From the NCBI GenBank assembly GCA_017397605.1, contig JAFQII010000147.1, positions 1-10,533 of the forward strand: a stretch of DNA of 10,533 nt. Reading direction: 5' to 3'. This document shows, piece after piece, positions 1 to 6,831 of the stretch. The stretch is from Clostridia bacterium (GTDB lineage Bacteria > Bacillota > Clostridia > Oscillospirales > CAG-382). Both the position numbers and the translations under genes were made by a program. Numbering within the stretch: the first letter of the stretch is position 1; every line of letters begins with the position of its first letter. Under the pieces are notes generated by a model. The model saw only the letters and a list, made by a program, of their open reading frames with translations. It did not search any database and had not been told where the DNA came from.

Positions 1-35
1 ATACTGCACCTATCAACCCTACGAGGTACACGCCC

Positions 36-740
36 ATGAAAATCGCCATCTGCGACGACGAACGCATCCAGACCCAAAGCCTGACCCAAAAGCTTTCTCT
101 CTTTGCCGAAACCCGTCACAAGCATTTTGAGATCCAAGCCTATTCATCCGCCGAAGCGTTTTTGTTTGCATACCGCGAAAACCGCGACGTCGACATCCTG
201 TTTCTGGACATCGAGATGGGGCAGATGAACGGCATCGAGCTTGCGCGCGAAATCCGCGCAGACAACGAAACGGTGCAGATCGTCTTTATCACGGGATATC
301 CCGATTACATCGGCGAGGGCTACGACGTGGACGCATTGCACTATCTGCTCAAGCCCGTGGACACCCAAAAGCTGTACGAGGTCTGCGAGCGTGCGCTTGC
401 CAACCTGCAAAAACAACCGCGCTTTCATCTTCTACCCGTCGGCAAGGAAGTCGTGCGCGTGTACGAAAAAGACATCCTCTACGCCGAAACGCAGGGACAT
501 TATCTGCGCCTCGTCACCAAAAAAGGCGAGCACAGACTCCGCATGACACTGCCCGAGCTGAGCACGCGATTGGGGAACAGTTTTTTCAAATGCAGCCGCT
601 CGTACCTTGCGGGGCTGTTGCACGTTTCGCGCATTACCAAAACGTCGGTCATATTGGAGGACGGCACCGAATTGCCGCTCGGCAAAGGGCTGTACGACGA
701 GATCAACACCGCACTCATTCGTTTTTTGAGAGGGCTTTGA
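36..740 (+). CDS. LytTR-family response regulator (AgrA/VirR-like)
   Basis: This is a cytoplasmic transcription regulator of a two-component system. Residues 1-120 form a receiver domain: acidic pocket D7-D8, phosphoacceptor D58 in LFLDIEM, switch threonine T86 and the conserved lysine K106 followed by proline. Residues about 130-234 form a LytTR DNA-binding domain, recognisable by VRVYEKDILYAETQGHYLRL, the KCSRSYLAGLLHVSRI stretch and the closing LEDGTELPLGKG. The length of 234 aa is normal for the family. GAGG at 23-26 supports the start at 36. The kinase gene follows after one base, so the two are translationally coupled. By family knowledge such regulators bind paired direct repeats upstream of peptide, bacteriocin or surface genes; I saw no convincing binding site here. 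The family call is secure, the target is unknown. Confidence 0.96.
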   Translation: MKIAICDDERIQTQSLTQKLSLFAETRHKHFEIQAYSSAEAFLFAYRENRDVDILFLDIEMGQMNGIELAREIRADNETVQIVFITGYPDYIGEGYDVDALHYLLKPVDTQKLYEVCERALANLQKQPRFHLLPVGKEVVRVYEKDILYAETQGHYLRLVTKKGEHRLRMTLPELSTRLGNSFFKCSRSYLAGLLHVSRITKTSVILEDGTELPLGKGLYDEINTALIRFLRGL

Positions 741-741
741 C

Positions 742-1392
742 ATGTTTGGCTTTGCAAGCAACAAAAAAATCACCGCCTACCAGAACGCACTGCTGGAACA
801 GCATTACGCCGAGGTCGAGAACATGTACCGCAAAATGCGCACATGGCGGCACGACTACCACAATCACATTCAGGTGCTTTCTGCCCTGTTGGAGCAGAAC
901 GACACGGAAAAAGCGCGCGCTTATCTGTCGCAGATCCACGAGACGCTCGTGCAGGTGGACACCGTGCTCAAAACGGGCAACACGATGGTCGACGCGATCT
1001 TAAACAGCAAAATTTCGCTGATGCGTTCCAAAAGCATTGACATCGACGCGACCGCAAAGGTTCCGCCGTCGCTTTCCGCCAAAGACATCGACCTCTGCGT
1101 GATCATCGGCAACTTGCTGGACAACGCCATGGAAGCATGCGAAAAGCTCCCCGAAGGGAGCCGTTTCGTGCGCATTTATATCAGCGTCAAGGGCAATCAT
1201 CTGTACATGTCGTTTACCAATTCCGCGGGCAAAAAGCAAACAAAGCTCGGCGGCATCTTCCCGTCCGCCAAAGGAACGCTCGGCGGGCTCGGCCTTGCAC
1301 GCGTGGACAGCCTTGTGGAACGCTACGGCGGCTACGTCACCCGCGCTTCCGAAGACGGCGGATATACCACCGAGGTCATTTTGCCAATGTGA
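742..1392 (+). CDS. Soluble GHKL sensor histidine kinase, AgrC/HPK10 type, no membrane domain
   Basis: This is the partner kinase of the upstream LytTR regulator. It starts with a short coiled-coil-like helix (residues about 10-35). The H-box RHDYHNH follows, with H37 the likely phosphorylated histidine, as in HPK10 kinases. The ATPase domain has an N-box IIGNLLDNAMEAC (N124, N128) and a G-box GGLGLARV (181-188), and ends in a GGYTTEVILPM strand. At 216 aa it is about half the usual AgrC-like length, because the 5-7-helix N-terminal sensor is absent. GAGAGGG at 728-734 and the one-base gap to the previous stop fix the start, so this is not a mis-called start. It may take its signal from a separate membrane protein or a cytosolic ligand. 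A silent truncation is possible, but all catalytic boxes visible to me are intact. Confidence 0.93.
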   Translation: MFGFASNKKITAYQNALLEQHYAEVENMYRKMRTWRHDYHNHIQVLSALLEQNDTEKARAYLSQIHETLVQVDTVLKTGNTMVDAILNSKISLMRSKSIDIDATAKVPPSLSAKDIDLCVIIGNLLDNAMEACEKLPEGSRFVRIYISVKGNHLYMSFTNSAGKKQTKLGGIFPSAKGTLGGLGLARVDSLVERYGGYVTRASEDGGYTTEVILPM

Positions 1393-1401
1393 GGGTTGCA
1401 A

Positions 1402-1535
1402 ATGATGTTGCGCTTTGCGCAAATGATGTTTGCCGCTTTTGCGGCAAAATGATGTTGAGCGTTGCTCAAATGATGTGACGCTTCGCGTCAATGATGTTGT
1501 GCGCCCGTCTGCTTTCGCAGACTATTCGCGCACAA
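1402..1535. repeat. Hairpin array R: five stem-loops separated by ATGATG spacers
   Basis: Five perfect or near-perfect stem-loops follow one another with exactly six bases, ATGATG, between them (1423-1428, 1449-1454, 1470-1475, 1491-1496, plus a leading copy at 1402-1407). The hairpins are at 1408-1422 (TTGCGC/GCGCAA), 1429-1448 (TTTGCCGC/GCGGCAAA), 1455-1469 (TTGAGC/GCTCAA), 1476-1490 (TGACGC/GCGTCA) and 1497-1535 (TTGTGCGC/GCGCACAA, with an inner GTCTGC/GCAGAC hairpin). Stem sequences differ while pairing is kept. It begins ten bases after the kinase stop codon. Read on the minus strand the spacer is CATCAT, as in the two downstream arrays, so this array is in the opposite orientation. Confidence 0.9.
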
Positions 1536-1579
1536 AAAATAAGTTGCGAGATATGAAAATATTCCAAAGGTAAACAACT
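1527..1579 (+). repeat. Direct repeat copy 1 (with 1677-1730)
   Basis: A 53-nt sequence beginning CGCGCACAAAA, continuing AGTTG and the core AAATATTCC, and ending GGTAAACAACT. It matches 1677-1730 at most positions with one gap, offset by 150 bp. The AGTTG...CAACT ends are also inverted to each other, so each copy is a loose palindrome around AAATATTCC. Its first nine bases are shared with the closing arm of the last hairpin of array R. Confidence 0.8.
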
Positions 1580-1676
1580 TGTGAGCCTCCCTCCGGGAGG
1601 GAGGTGGCATTTTCGTCAGAAAATGACGGAAGGAGCCTGCGAGCATCAAAAGTTATGTCTTTTGTTATAGTGATTG
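1580..1676. repeat. Hairpin-rich insert between the direct repeats (MITE-like)
   Basis: A 97-nt segment between the two direct repeats. It holds CCTCCC/GGGAGG pairing at about 1587-1602, then CATTTTC-GTCA-GAAAATG at about 1609-1626, followed by GACGGAAGGAGCC. No reading frame here looks protein-like. The layout (short repeats outside, nested hairpins inside, no transposase) resembles a small non-autonomous element; that is inference. Confidence 0.5.
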
Positions 1677-1730
1677 CGCGCACAAAAGCCGAGTTGTTGA
1701 CAGATGGAAATATTCCGAGGGTAAACAACT
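1677..1730 (+). repeat. Direct repeat copy 2 (with 1527-1579)
   Basis: Second copy of the direct repeat: CGCGCACAAAA, then AGTTGTTGACAGATGGAAAT, core AAATATTCC, ending GGGTAAACAACT. The arms AGTTGTT and AACAACT are fully complementary in this copy. Hairpin array A starts nine bases further on. Confidence 0.8.
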
Positions 1731-1738
1731 GTTTCCGT

Positions 1739-1891
1739 TTGCAAGCGAAGCTTGCAACATCATTTGCACGCAGTGCAACATCATTTGCGGCGCAGTCGCA
1801 ACATCATTTGCGCGAAGCGCAACTTCATTTGCGGCGCAGTCGCAACATCGTTTGCACGCAGTGCAACTTCATTTGCGAGCCATGCTCGCAA
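1739..1891 (+). repeat. Hairpin array A: seven stem-loops with CATCAT/CTTCAT spacers
   Basis: Seven hairpins of the form TTGC...GCAA are separated by six-base spacers CATCAT, CATCAT, CATCAT, CTTCAT, CATCGT and CTTCAT. Cores are GCAAGC-GAA-GCTTGC (1741-1755), GCAC-GCA-GTGC (1766-1776), GCGGC-GCA-GTCGC (1787-1799, one G-T pair), GCGC-GAA-GCGC (1810-1820), GCGGC-GCA-GTCGC again (1831-1843), GCAC-GCA-GTGC (1854-1864) and GCGAGC-CAT-GCTCGC (1875-1889). Six of seven loops are GNA triplets closed by C-G, a loop type known to make very stable DNA mini-hairpins. Its first and last hairpins are identical to those of array B. Confidence 0.9.
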
Positions 1892-1920
1892 CACTTTTCG
1901 TGCCTGAAAACGCACTTTTT

Positions 1921-1950
1921 TTGCCAAAACGCACTTTTAAGCAATAAAAT
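1921..1950 (+). promoter_or_regulatory. Possible sigma-A promoter of the ABC exporter operon
   Basis: TTGCCA (1921-1926), an 18-base spacer and TAAAAT (1945-1950) lie in the only AT-rich stretch of the 1393-2136 region, between hairpin arrays A and B. An overlapping TATAGT (1950-1955) has no good -35. Start of transcription would be near 1957, giving a leader of about 180 nt that includes all of array B. Moderate match only. Confidence 0.45.
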
Positions 1951-1988
1951 ATAGTATTCTGCAAGCGTCGGCGGAACTACTGTTCCGT

Positions 1989-2111
1989 TTGCAAGCGAAG
2001 CTTGCAACATCGTTGATGCGGCGCGTCTCACGCGTCGCATCACTTCATTTGCACGCAGTGCAACTTCATTTGCGACGCAGTCGCAACATCATTTGCGAGC
2101 CATGCTCGCAA
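1989..2111 (+). repeat. Hairpin array B: five stem-loops just upstream of the ABC gene
   Basis: Five hairpins with six-base spacers CATCGT, CTTCAT, CTTCAT and CATCAT: GCAAGC-GAA-GCTTGC (1991-2005), a longer 12-bp stem with one G-T pair and loop TCTCA (2014-2042), GCAC-GCA-GTGC (2051-2061), GCGAC-GCA-GTCGC (2072-2084) and GCGAGC-CAT-GCTCGC (2095-2109). The array shares TTCCG plus its first hairpin, and its last hairpin, with array A, so one is probably a rearranged copy of the other. The last stem ends ten bases before the ribosome binding site GGGAGGTG (2122-2129). Confidence 0.9.
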
Positions 2112-2136
2112 CCCAACCCTCGGGAGGTGTTTTTAT

Positions 2137-3990
2137 ATGGCTGAGAATAAAGACAACAAACAAAAAGAACCCAAGCGCAAGCCGAAATACGGGATGTGGA
2201 CCTGCATCAAATGGCTTGCGGCGCGGCTTTGGAAATGGGACAAGCTGACTGCGGTGTGCTGTATCGCGACCGTTCCGCTGGCGCTGGTGCTGTACGCCGT
2301 CAACCTCTACACGCCCACCGCGATCTTAAACGCGCTCCAAACGGCAAAGAGCTTTGATATCGTCGCGCTGACGGTTGTCATGCTGTTCGGTACGCAATTG
2401 GGATTTCGGCTGATCAAAATCGTCACGGACGGCGCACGCGGACTTGCGCACCATGACGGCGCGATGCATTTTTATTTTGAACTGGTCAAAAGGATGTCAG
2501 AGGACGATTTTCACCTGCTGTTGGACGAGGATTACCTCACCCGCCGTCGCCGCGCGGGGGAAGTGCTGGGCAACAGCGCCGCAGGCTCGCCCACGCAATA
2601 TCTGCTCAACGCCGTCAACGTCGTCGCCGATCTGCTGTGCTTTTTGATGTTCGGCTCGGTGATCTCGCTGCTGCATCCCGCGATCATTTTGCTGTTGATC
2701 GCAGGCTCTTTTGTGACCTTCTTTCTGCAAAAAAGACAGCAAAACCGTAACCACGCCCGCACCGACGAAACCGCCGCCGTCAACCAAAAGATCAATTATC
2801 TGTCTTGGAACCTTTCCGCCAACCCACGCCCCGGCAAGGACATCCGTCTGTACGGCCTGGCGCCGTTTTTAAATCAAAAAGGCAAAAAGCTGATCGGTGA
2901 GCACACAAAGCTGCTCAAATTCCGACAGAACAACCAGTCCGTCGTCACCGTCGGCACGCATCTGGTCAACGCACTGCGCGACGGCGTCGCTTACCTCGTA
3001 TTGATCTACGCCGCCATGGAAGGCAGGGTCACGGCAGGCGAGTTTGTGCTGTATTTTTCCGCCATTTCCCAGATGTCTGGCTTTATCGGGGGAATCATCG
3101 GCTATTTCGGCTCCCTGCACGAAATGCGGCTCAAAACCTCTGACTGCATCGAATATTTAGACGACGATTACAACCGTCTCAGACGGGAAGGGGGTATTCC
3201 CAAGCCGACGGGCAGGCCCCTCTCCGTGGAATTTCAAAACGTGACCTTTAAATATCCGCGCGGTGACAAAAACGTGTTGGAAAACGTCAGCTTTACGATC
3301 CGCGCAGGAGAGAAAATCTCGCTCGTCGGACTCAACGGCGCGGGCAAAACCACGCTGACCATGCTGATGTGCGGGATGTACCTGCCCGACGAGGGCGACA
3401 TTCTGATCGACGGACATTCCGTCTTTGAATACAACCGCGACGACCTGCACAGCCTGTTTTCGCTCCTTCCTCAGGAGTACACGGTATTGCCCACCTCTAT
3501 CGCCGAAAACGTCGCCATGCAAGACCGCGCCGACATCGACGAAAAACGCCTTTGGAGCGCAATGGAGACCGCAGGCATTGCAGACCGCGTCCGCGCGCTT
3601 CCCGACGGCATCGAAACGGGCATGAGCAAGGAATATGACGCCAACGCCGTCAATTTTTCGGGCGGGGAAATGCAAAAGCTGTTGCTTGCGCGCGTGCTGT
3701 ACCACCGCGCACCGATCATGATTCTGGACGAGCCGACGGCGGCATTGGACCCGATCGCGGAGCACCAAATGTATCTCAAATACAATGAGATCGCCGGGGG
3801 CACCACGGCAATCTTCATCTCCCACCGCCTCGCCTCGACACGCTTCTGCGACCGCATTTACCTGCTGGACGGCGCTTCCTTTGCGGAATGCGGTACGCAC
3901 GACGAGCTGATGGAAAAGGGCGGCAAATACAAGGAGCTGTTTGACATCCAGAGCAAATACTACAAGGAGGGCGCGACCGATGAGCTCTAA
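2137..3990 (+). CDS. ABC exporter half-transporter (permease-ATPase fusion), subunit 1
   Basis: A 617-aa membrane exporter subunit: basic N-terminal tail (1-20), a transmembrane domain with helices roughly at 38-58, 73-95, 163-180, 182-198, 280-295 and 302-325, then an ATPase domain from about 363. Walker A is GLNGAGKTT (398-406), Q-loop Q446, signature FSGGEMQ (507-513), Walker B IMILDEPT with D531 and catalytic E532, D-loop ALDP, H-loop H563. All ATPase motifs are intact. Start 2137 is set by GGGAGGTG at 2122-2129. It overlaps the next gene by 11 nt and the two proteins share layout and the LSKEYD/LSKKYD and ALDPIAE stretches, which indicates a heterodimer. The family exports drugs, peptides or lipids; the substrate cannot be read from sequence. 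The adjacent LytTR system makes a peptide or antimicrobial plausible. Confidence 0.93.
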   Translation: MAENKDNKQKEPKRKPKYGMWTCIKWLAARLWKWDKLTAVCCIATVPLALVLYAVNLYTPTAILNALQTAKSFDIVALTVVMLFGTQLGFRLIKIVTDGARGLAHHDGAMHFYFELVKRMSEDDFHLLLDEDYLTRRRRAGEVLGNSAAGSPTQYLLNAVNVVADLLCFLMFGSVISLLHPAIILLLIAGSFVTFFLQKRQQNRNHARTDETAAVNQKINYLSWNLSANPRPGKDIRLYGLAPFLNQKGKKLIGEHTKLLKFRQNNQSVVTVGTHLVNALRDGVAYLVLIYAAMEGRVTAGEFVLYFSAISQMSGFIGGIIGYFGSLHEMRLKTSDCIEYLDDDYNRLRREGGIPKPTGRPLSVEFQNVTFKYPRGDKNVLENVSFTIRAGEKISLVGLNGAGKTTLTMLMCGMYLPDEGDILIDGHSVFEYNRDDLHSLFSLLPQEYTVLPTSIAENVAMQDRADIDEKRLWSAMETAGIADRVRALPDGIETGMSKEYDANAVNFSGGEMQKLLLARVLYHRAPIMILDEPTAALDPIAEHQMYLKYNEIAGGTTAIFISHRLASTRFCDRIYLLDGASFAECGTHDELMEKGGKYKELFDIQSKYYKEGATDEL

Positions 3991-5824
3991 AACAAAATCA
4001 CTCCGCAAGGACCTCGCGCTGATCGTGCGCGGCTACAAGCTGTTGTTTGAGATCTCGCCTTCCAACATGGTGTGGCGCACGGTCAACTGCATCGTGCAGC
4101 AGATCTGGCCCTATTTCTCGCTGTATATGTCTTCCCTGCTGATCAACGCGCTTGCCGCAGGCGCGTCACTGCAAACCCTGCTGATTCTGGCGGCGGTCAC
4201 CGTCTTCGGACTGCTGTTTCTCAACGTCTCGATGCACCTCATCAACCGCAAAGCGGAGGAAAAGGAAAGCATCAACTACAACCTCAACGAGCTGTATCTG
4301 CTGGACGCGCAATGCCGCATGCAGTACAAGCATTTTGAGCACCCCGACACCGCGCTCCTGCGCCAGACCATCCGCAACCACTCCAACTACGGCGGACACG
4401 GATTGCCAAAGCTGTACTGGATCTATTGGAGCTGGCTGTCCGCACTTATCAACATCATTTTTTCGGTATCTTTGACCGTTTCGATGCTGAAAACGGCAAG
4501 CGTATCGGGGCTGACGGGATTTCTCGCCTTTGTCAACACGCCGTATTCCGTGCTGGTGATCCTTGCCGTCATCGCGGTCAACGTTTCCGTCCAGCTTTTG
4601 CGCGTCAAGCATTTTGACCTCAAGGAAACCAAGGAGTGGCAGGATTTTAACACGCGCTTTGCGCACAGCAACGCCTATATGACGGCAGAAAACGCGGACG
4701 TCCGCTTGTTTGGTGCCGTGCCGTTTACATTAAGCCGAAGCGAACACGTGCTCAACGACCGCACCTATATCCGCAGACTGCTCAAAAACGGCATCGCAGG
4801 CAACTACGTCGAGCACATCATGAGCACGTTTATGAATGTCGCGCTTGCGATCTACGTGGGTGCCAAAGCGTTTATCGGCACGTTTGGGATCGGCAACTTT
4901 GTGCTGTACCGCGGCACGGTCGAAAAGTTTGTCGGCGCCGTTTCCACCCTCGCGGGCGCATTCGGCAACCTTCGCATCAACAACCCCTATCTGGAGGACG
5001 TATTCCGCTTTTTGGATCTGCCCGACGAAATGTACAAAGGTACGCTTTCGGTTGAAAAGCGGGACGACAACCGTTTTGAGATCGAGTTCCGCGACGTGTC
5101 GTTCAAGTACCCCGGCGCAGACAGCTACGCCCTGCGGCATGTCAATTTCAAATTCCGCATCGGCGAGCGATTGGCGTTTGTCGGCATGAACGGCTCGGGC
5201 AAGTCCACCTTTATCAAGCTGCTTTGCCGTCTGTACGACCCGACCGAAGGAACGATTCTGCTCAACGGCATCGACATCACGCGGTACGACTACGACCAGT
5301 ATCTGGCGCTGTTCTCGGTAGTTTTTCAGGATTATCACCTCTTTGCGTTCTCTTTGGGCGAAAACGTCGCGTGTGCGGAACATTACGATGCCGCCCGCGT
5401 CACGGACGCACTGCAAAAGGCAGGCTTTTCCGACCGACTCGCCGAGATGGAACAAGGGCTTGACACCCACCTATCCAAAAAATACGATCTCTCCGGCATC
5501 GAGATTTCGGGCGGCGAATCGCAAAAGATCGCCCTTGCACGCGCATTGTACAAGGACGCGCCGTTCTTTATTCTCGACGAACCGACGGCGGCGCTGGACC
5601 CGATCGCCGAGTCGGAGGTTTACAGCCGTTTCAACGAAACGGTCGGCGAAAAGACCGCCGTGTTTATTTCGCACAGACTTTCTTCCTGCCGTTTCTGCGA
5701 CAAGATCGTTGTGTTCCACGAAGGACAGCTTGTGCAGTTCGGCTCGCACGACACCCTCGTCGCGGACGAAAACGGCAAATACCACGAGCTCTGGCACGCG
5801 CAGGCACAGTATTACGCAGACTAA
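3980..5824 (+). CDS. ABC exporter half-transporter (permease-ATPase fusion), subunit 2
   Basis: A 614-aa partner of the upstream subunit. The transmembrane domain has helices roughly at 34-58, 66-86, 148-170, 188-206, 283-300 and 305-328. The ATPase domain begins near 366: Walker A GMNGSGKST (402-410), Q450, signature ISGGESQ (509-515), Walker B FFILDEPT with D533 and catalytic E534, H-loop H565. I chose the ATG at 3980 because AAGGAGG (3964-3970) sits nine bases before it; an in-frame ATG at 3941 lacks such a site and would add 13 residues reading from inside the upstream gene. The 11-nt overlap implies coupled translation. Both halves keep the catalytic glutamate, so neither site looks degenerate, unlike many asymmetric heterodimeric exporters. 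A terminator follows directly. Confidence 0.94.
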   Translation: MSSKTKSLRKDLALIVRGYKLLFEISPSNMVWRTVNCIVQQIWPYFSLYMSSLLINALAAGASLQTLLILAAVTVFGLLFLNVSMHLINRKAEEKESINYNLNELYLLDAQCRMQYKHFEHPDTALLRQTIRNHSNYGGHGLPKLYWIYWSWLSALINIIFSVSLTVSMLKTASVSGLTGFLAFVNTPYSVLVILAVIAVNVSVQLLRVKHFDLKETKEWQDFNTRFAHSNAYMTAENADVRLFGAVPFTLSRSEHVLNDRTYIRRLLKNGIAGNYVEHIMSTFMNVALAIYVGAKAFIGTFGIGNFVLYRGTVEKFVGAVSTLAGAFGNLRINNPYLEDVFRFLDLPDEMYKGTLSVEKRDDNRFEIEFRDVSFKYPGADSYALRHVNFKFRIGERLAFVGMNGSGKSTFIKLLCRLYDPTEGTILLNGIDITRYDYDQYLALFSVVFQDYHLFAFSLGENVACAEHYDAARVTDALQKAGFSDRLAEMEQGLDTHLSKKYDLSGIEISGGESQKIALARALYKDAPFFILDEPTAALDPIAESEVYSRFNETVGEKTAVFISHRLSSCRFCDKIVVFHEGQLVQFGSHDTLVADENGKYHELWHAQAQYYAD

Positions 5825-5868
5825 AAAAACGGGGTCGAGTCGGTTGACTCAACCCCGTCGTTTTATTC
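5825..5868. terminator. Bidirectional intrinsic terminator between convergent genes
   Basis: Arms ACGGGGTCGAGTC (5830 region, from 5829) and GACTCAACCCCGT (to 5858) pair over 13 positions with one mismatch around loop GGTT. A run of seven A lies to the left (T run for the minus-strand gene) and CGTTTTATT to the right for the ABC operon. Its right flank overlaps the stop codon of the minus-strand gene. Confidence 0.9.
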
Positions 5869-6720
5869 CTTATCGCGGACCGTGCTTGCCCAGTCGTAGA
5901 TCTGTTGCTCGTACTGCGCGTTTTCGCTGTTTTCGACCGTAAACTGAAGCATCCAGAACGCCGTCTCTCCCTTATAGAAGAAGTAATAGTAATTGTACAG
6001 CACTCCGTCGACAGTGTCCGTTTCGGTAAAACCGGGCATGCCGTTTTGCAAAACCTGCAGCTTTGACAGATCGATGCTGTTGATCTCCATGATGCTTTCG
6101 CCGTAGTCCTTGGCGGTCATCGCGTTGCCGTTCTCAAAATCGCCGATCGGCTCATAAAACGCAAAGCAACCGATGTGGTCGGAGACATACGCAACGTCAA
6201 AGCCCTCGACCGTTTCTTCGTCAAACGCTTCCGTCAGCGTGATCTGCATGTTGTCGTAGGTAAACGTCTTGGGATCGTTGCTCTCAAACAAGCCCGAGCT
6301 GTACAAGCCGACCACCACGCCCAGTGCAAGCGCGCCGACAAAGACCGCAATGCCGATCCACGTGCCTTTTTTGCGGTTTTTGATCATCTCGGGGTCGGTC
6401 ACGCCGTCAAAATAAAACGGATTGCCCTTGACGGGGTTGTAGTGGTTTTTGCCCGACAGATAAATGTCCTCTTCGCCCTCGGGCAGGGGATAAAAATCGT
6501 TGCAATACCCCTTGGTCAGCTTGTCCGCGATCACGCAGACGCGCGACGCGCCGTTGCCGATCTCAAAGGTCGCCTCTTCCCCGTTTTTGAGCGTTCCCAG
6601 CTTGCGGAACGCCACGCCGCCGAACGCAAGATCGCTCGACGTCGGATCCTCGATGTACACCTTCATTTTTCCCAGGCAGCCGACAAAGCTTTTTTGTCTC
6701 TTGATGGTCAGTTTTCTCAT
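5863..6720 (-). CDS. Single-pass membrane protein of unknown function
   Basis: I do not recognise a named family. The 285-aa protein has a cytoplasmic N-terminal part (1-117) rich in beta-strand-like stretches (KMKVYIEDP, LKNGEEATFEIGNGASRVCVIAD), resembling small sandwich folds that decorate clostridial membrane proteins. The basic stop-transfer KNRKK (114-118) precedes one helix (about 119-141). An external C-terminal domain (about 145-285) is acidic and aromatic, with YNYYYFFYKGETAFWMLQFTVEN near the end. There is no signal-peptide cleavage site. The start is fixed by GGGAGG (6726-6731 on this strand) five bases upstream, behind a good promoter. It is monocistronic and convergent with the ABC operon, so a shared job with the exporter is not indicated. 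The external half could bind a ligand or another surface protein; this is speculation. Confidence 0.85.
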   Translation of the reverse strand: MRKLTIKRQKSFVGCLGKMKVYIEDPTSSDLAFGGVAFRKLGTLKNGEEATFEIGNGASRVCVIADKLTKGYCNDFYPLPEGEEDIYLSGKNHYNPVKGNPFYFDGVTDPEMIKNRKKGTWIGIAVFVGALALGVVVGLYSSGLFESNDPKTFTYDNMQITLTEAFDEETVEGFDVAYVSDHIGCFAFYEPIGDFENGNAMTAKDYGESIMEINSIDLSKLQVLQNGMPGFTETDTVDGVLYNYYYFFYKGETAFWMLQFTVENSENAQYEQQIYDWASTVRDKE

Positions 6721-6752
6721 TGTTTCCTCCCAAAAATCCCTGTTTTTCTTTC

Positions 6753-6781
6753 AGTATAGCAGAAAAAAACCAAAAGCGCAA
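6753..6781 (-). promoter_or_regulatory. Sigma-A promoter of the minus-strand membrane protein gene
   Basis: Read on the minus strand: TTGCGC (6781-6776), 17-base spacer, TATACT (6758-6753). It lies 33 bases before the start codon and directly upstream of the GGGAGG site. Confidence 0.75.
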
Positions 6782-6795
6782 GTTTTTTGCAAAAT

Positions 6796-6825
6796 TTTAC
6801 AAACCAAACCGCGTATGCGTACACT
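6796..6825 (+). promoter_or_regulatory. Possible promoter in the intergenic spacer
   Basis: TTTACA (6796-6801), 18-base spacer, TACACT (6820-6825), pointing toward 7076. It would transcribe the hairpin-rich stretch 6832-6950 and possibly the gene at 7076, which also has its own promoter nearer by. Weak to moderate match. Confidence 0.35.
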
Positions 6826-6831
6826 ATAGAA

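Noticed and set aside
1522..1728. 68-codon minus-strand reading frame across the direct-repeat element
   Set aside because: It simply translates the two direct repeats and the hairpins between them, shows the repeat twice in the protein, and has no ribosome binding site.
1542..1730. LytTR binding sites within the AGTTG...CAACT repeats
   Set aside because: LytTR boxes are usually direct 9-bp repeats about 12 bases apart; here the half-sites are inverted and widely spaced, so the match is not convincing.
1604..1954. 116-codon plus-strand reading frame
   Set aside because: It runs through hairpin array A, so its protein repeats reflect the DNA repeat; there is no ribosome binding site.
1739..2111. 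CRISPR array
   Set aside because: The constant part is only six bases and the variable parts are self-complementary stems of differing length; no cas gene is present.
3941..3979. Upstream ATG for the second ABC subunit
   Set aside because: It lies deep in the first subunit gene without a Shine-Dalgarno sequence, while ATG 3980 has AAGGAGG at ideal spacing.
3157..4008. 283-codon frame opposite the first ABC gene (similar long frames at 4730-5470, 7013-7774 and 9247-10137, minus)
   Set aside because: All lie antisense to genes with clear domains, lack ribosome binding sites, and arise from the GC-rich codon pattern of the true strand.
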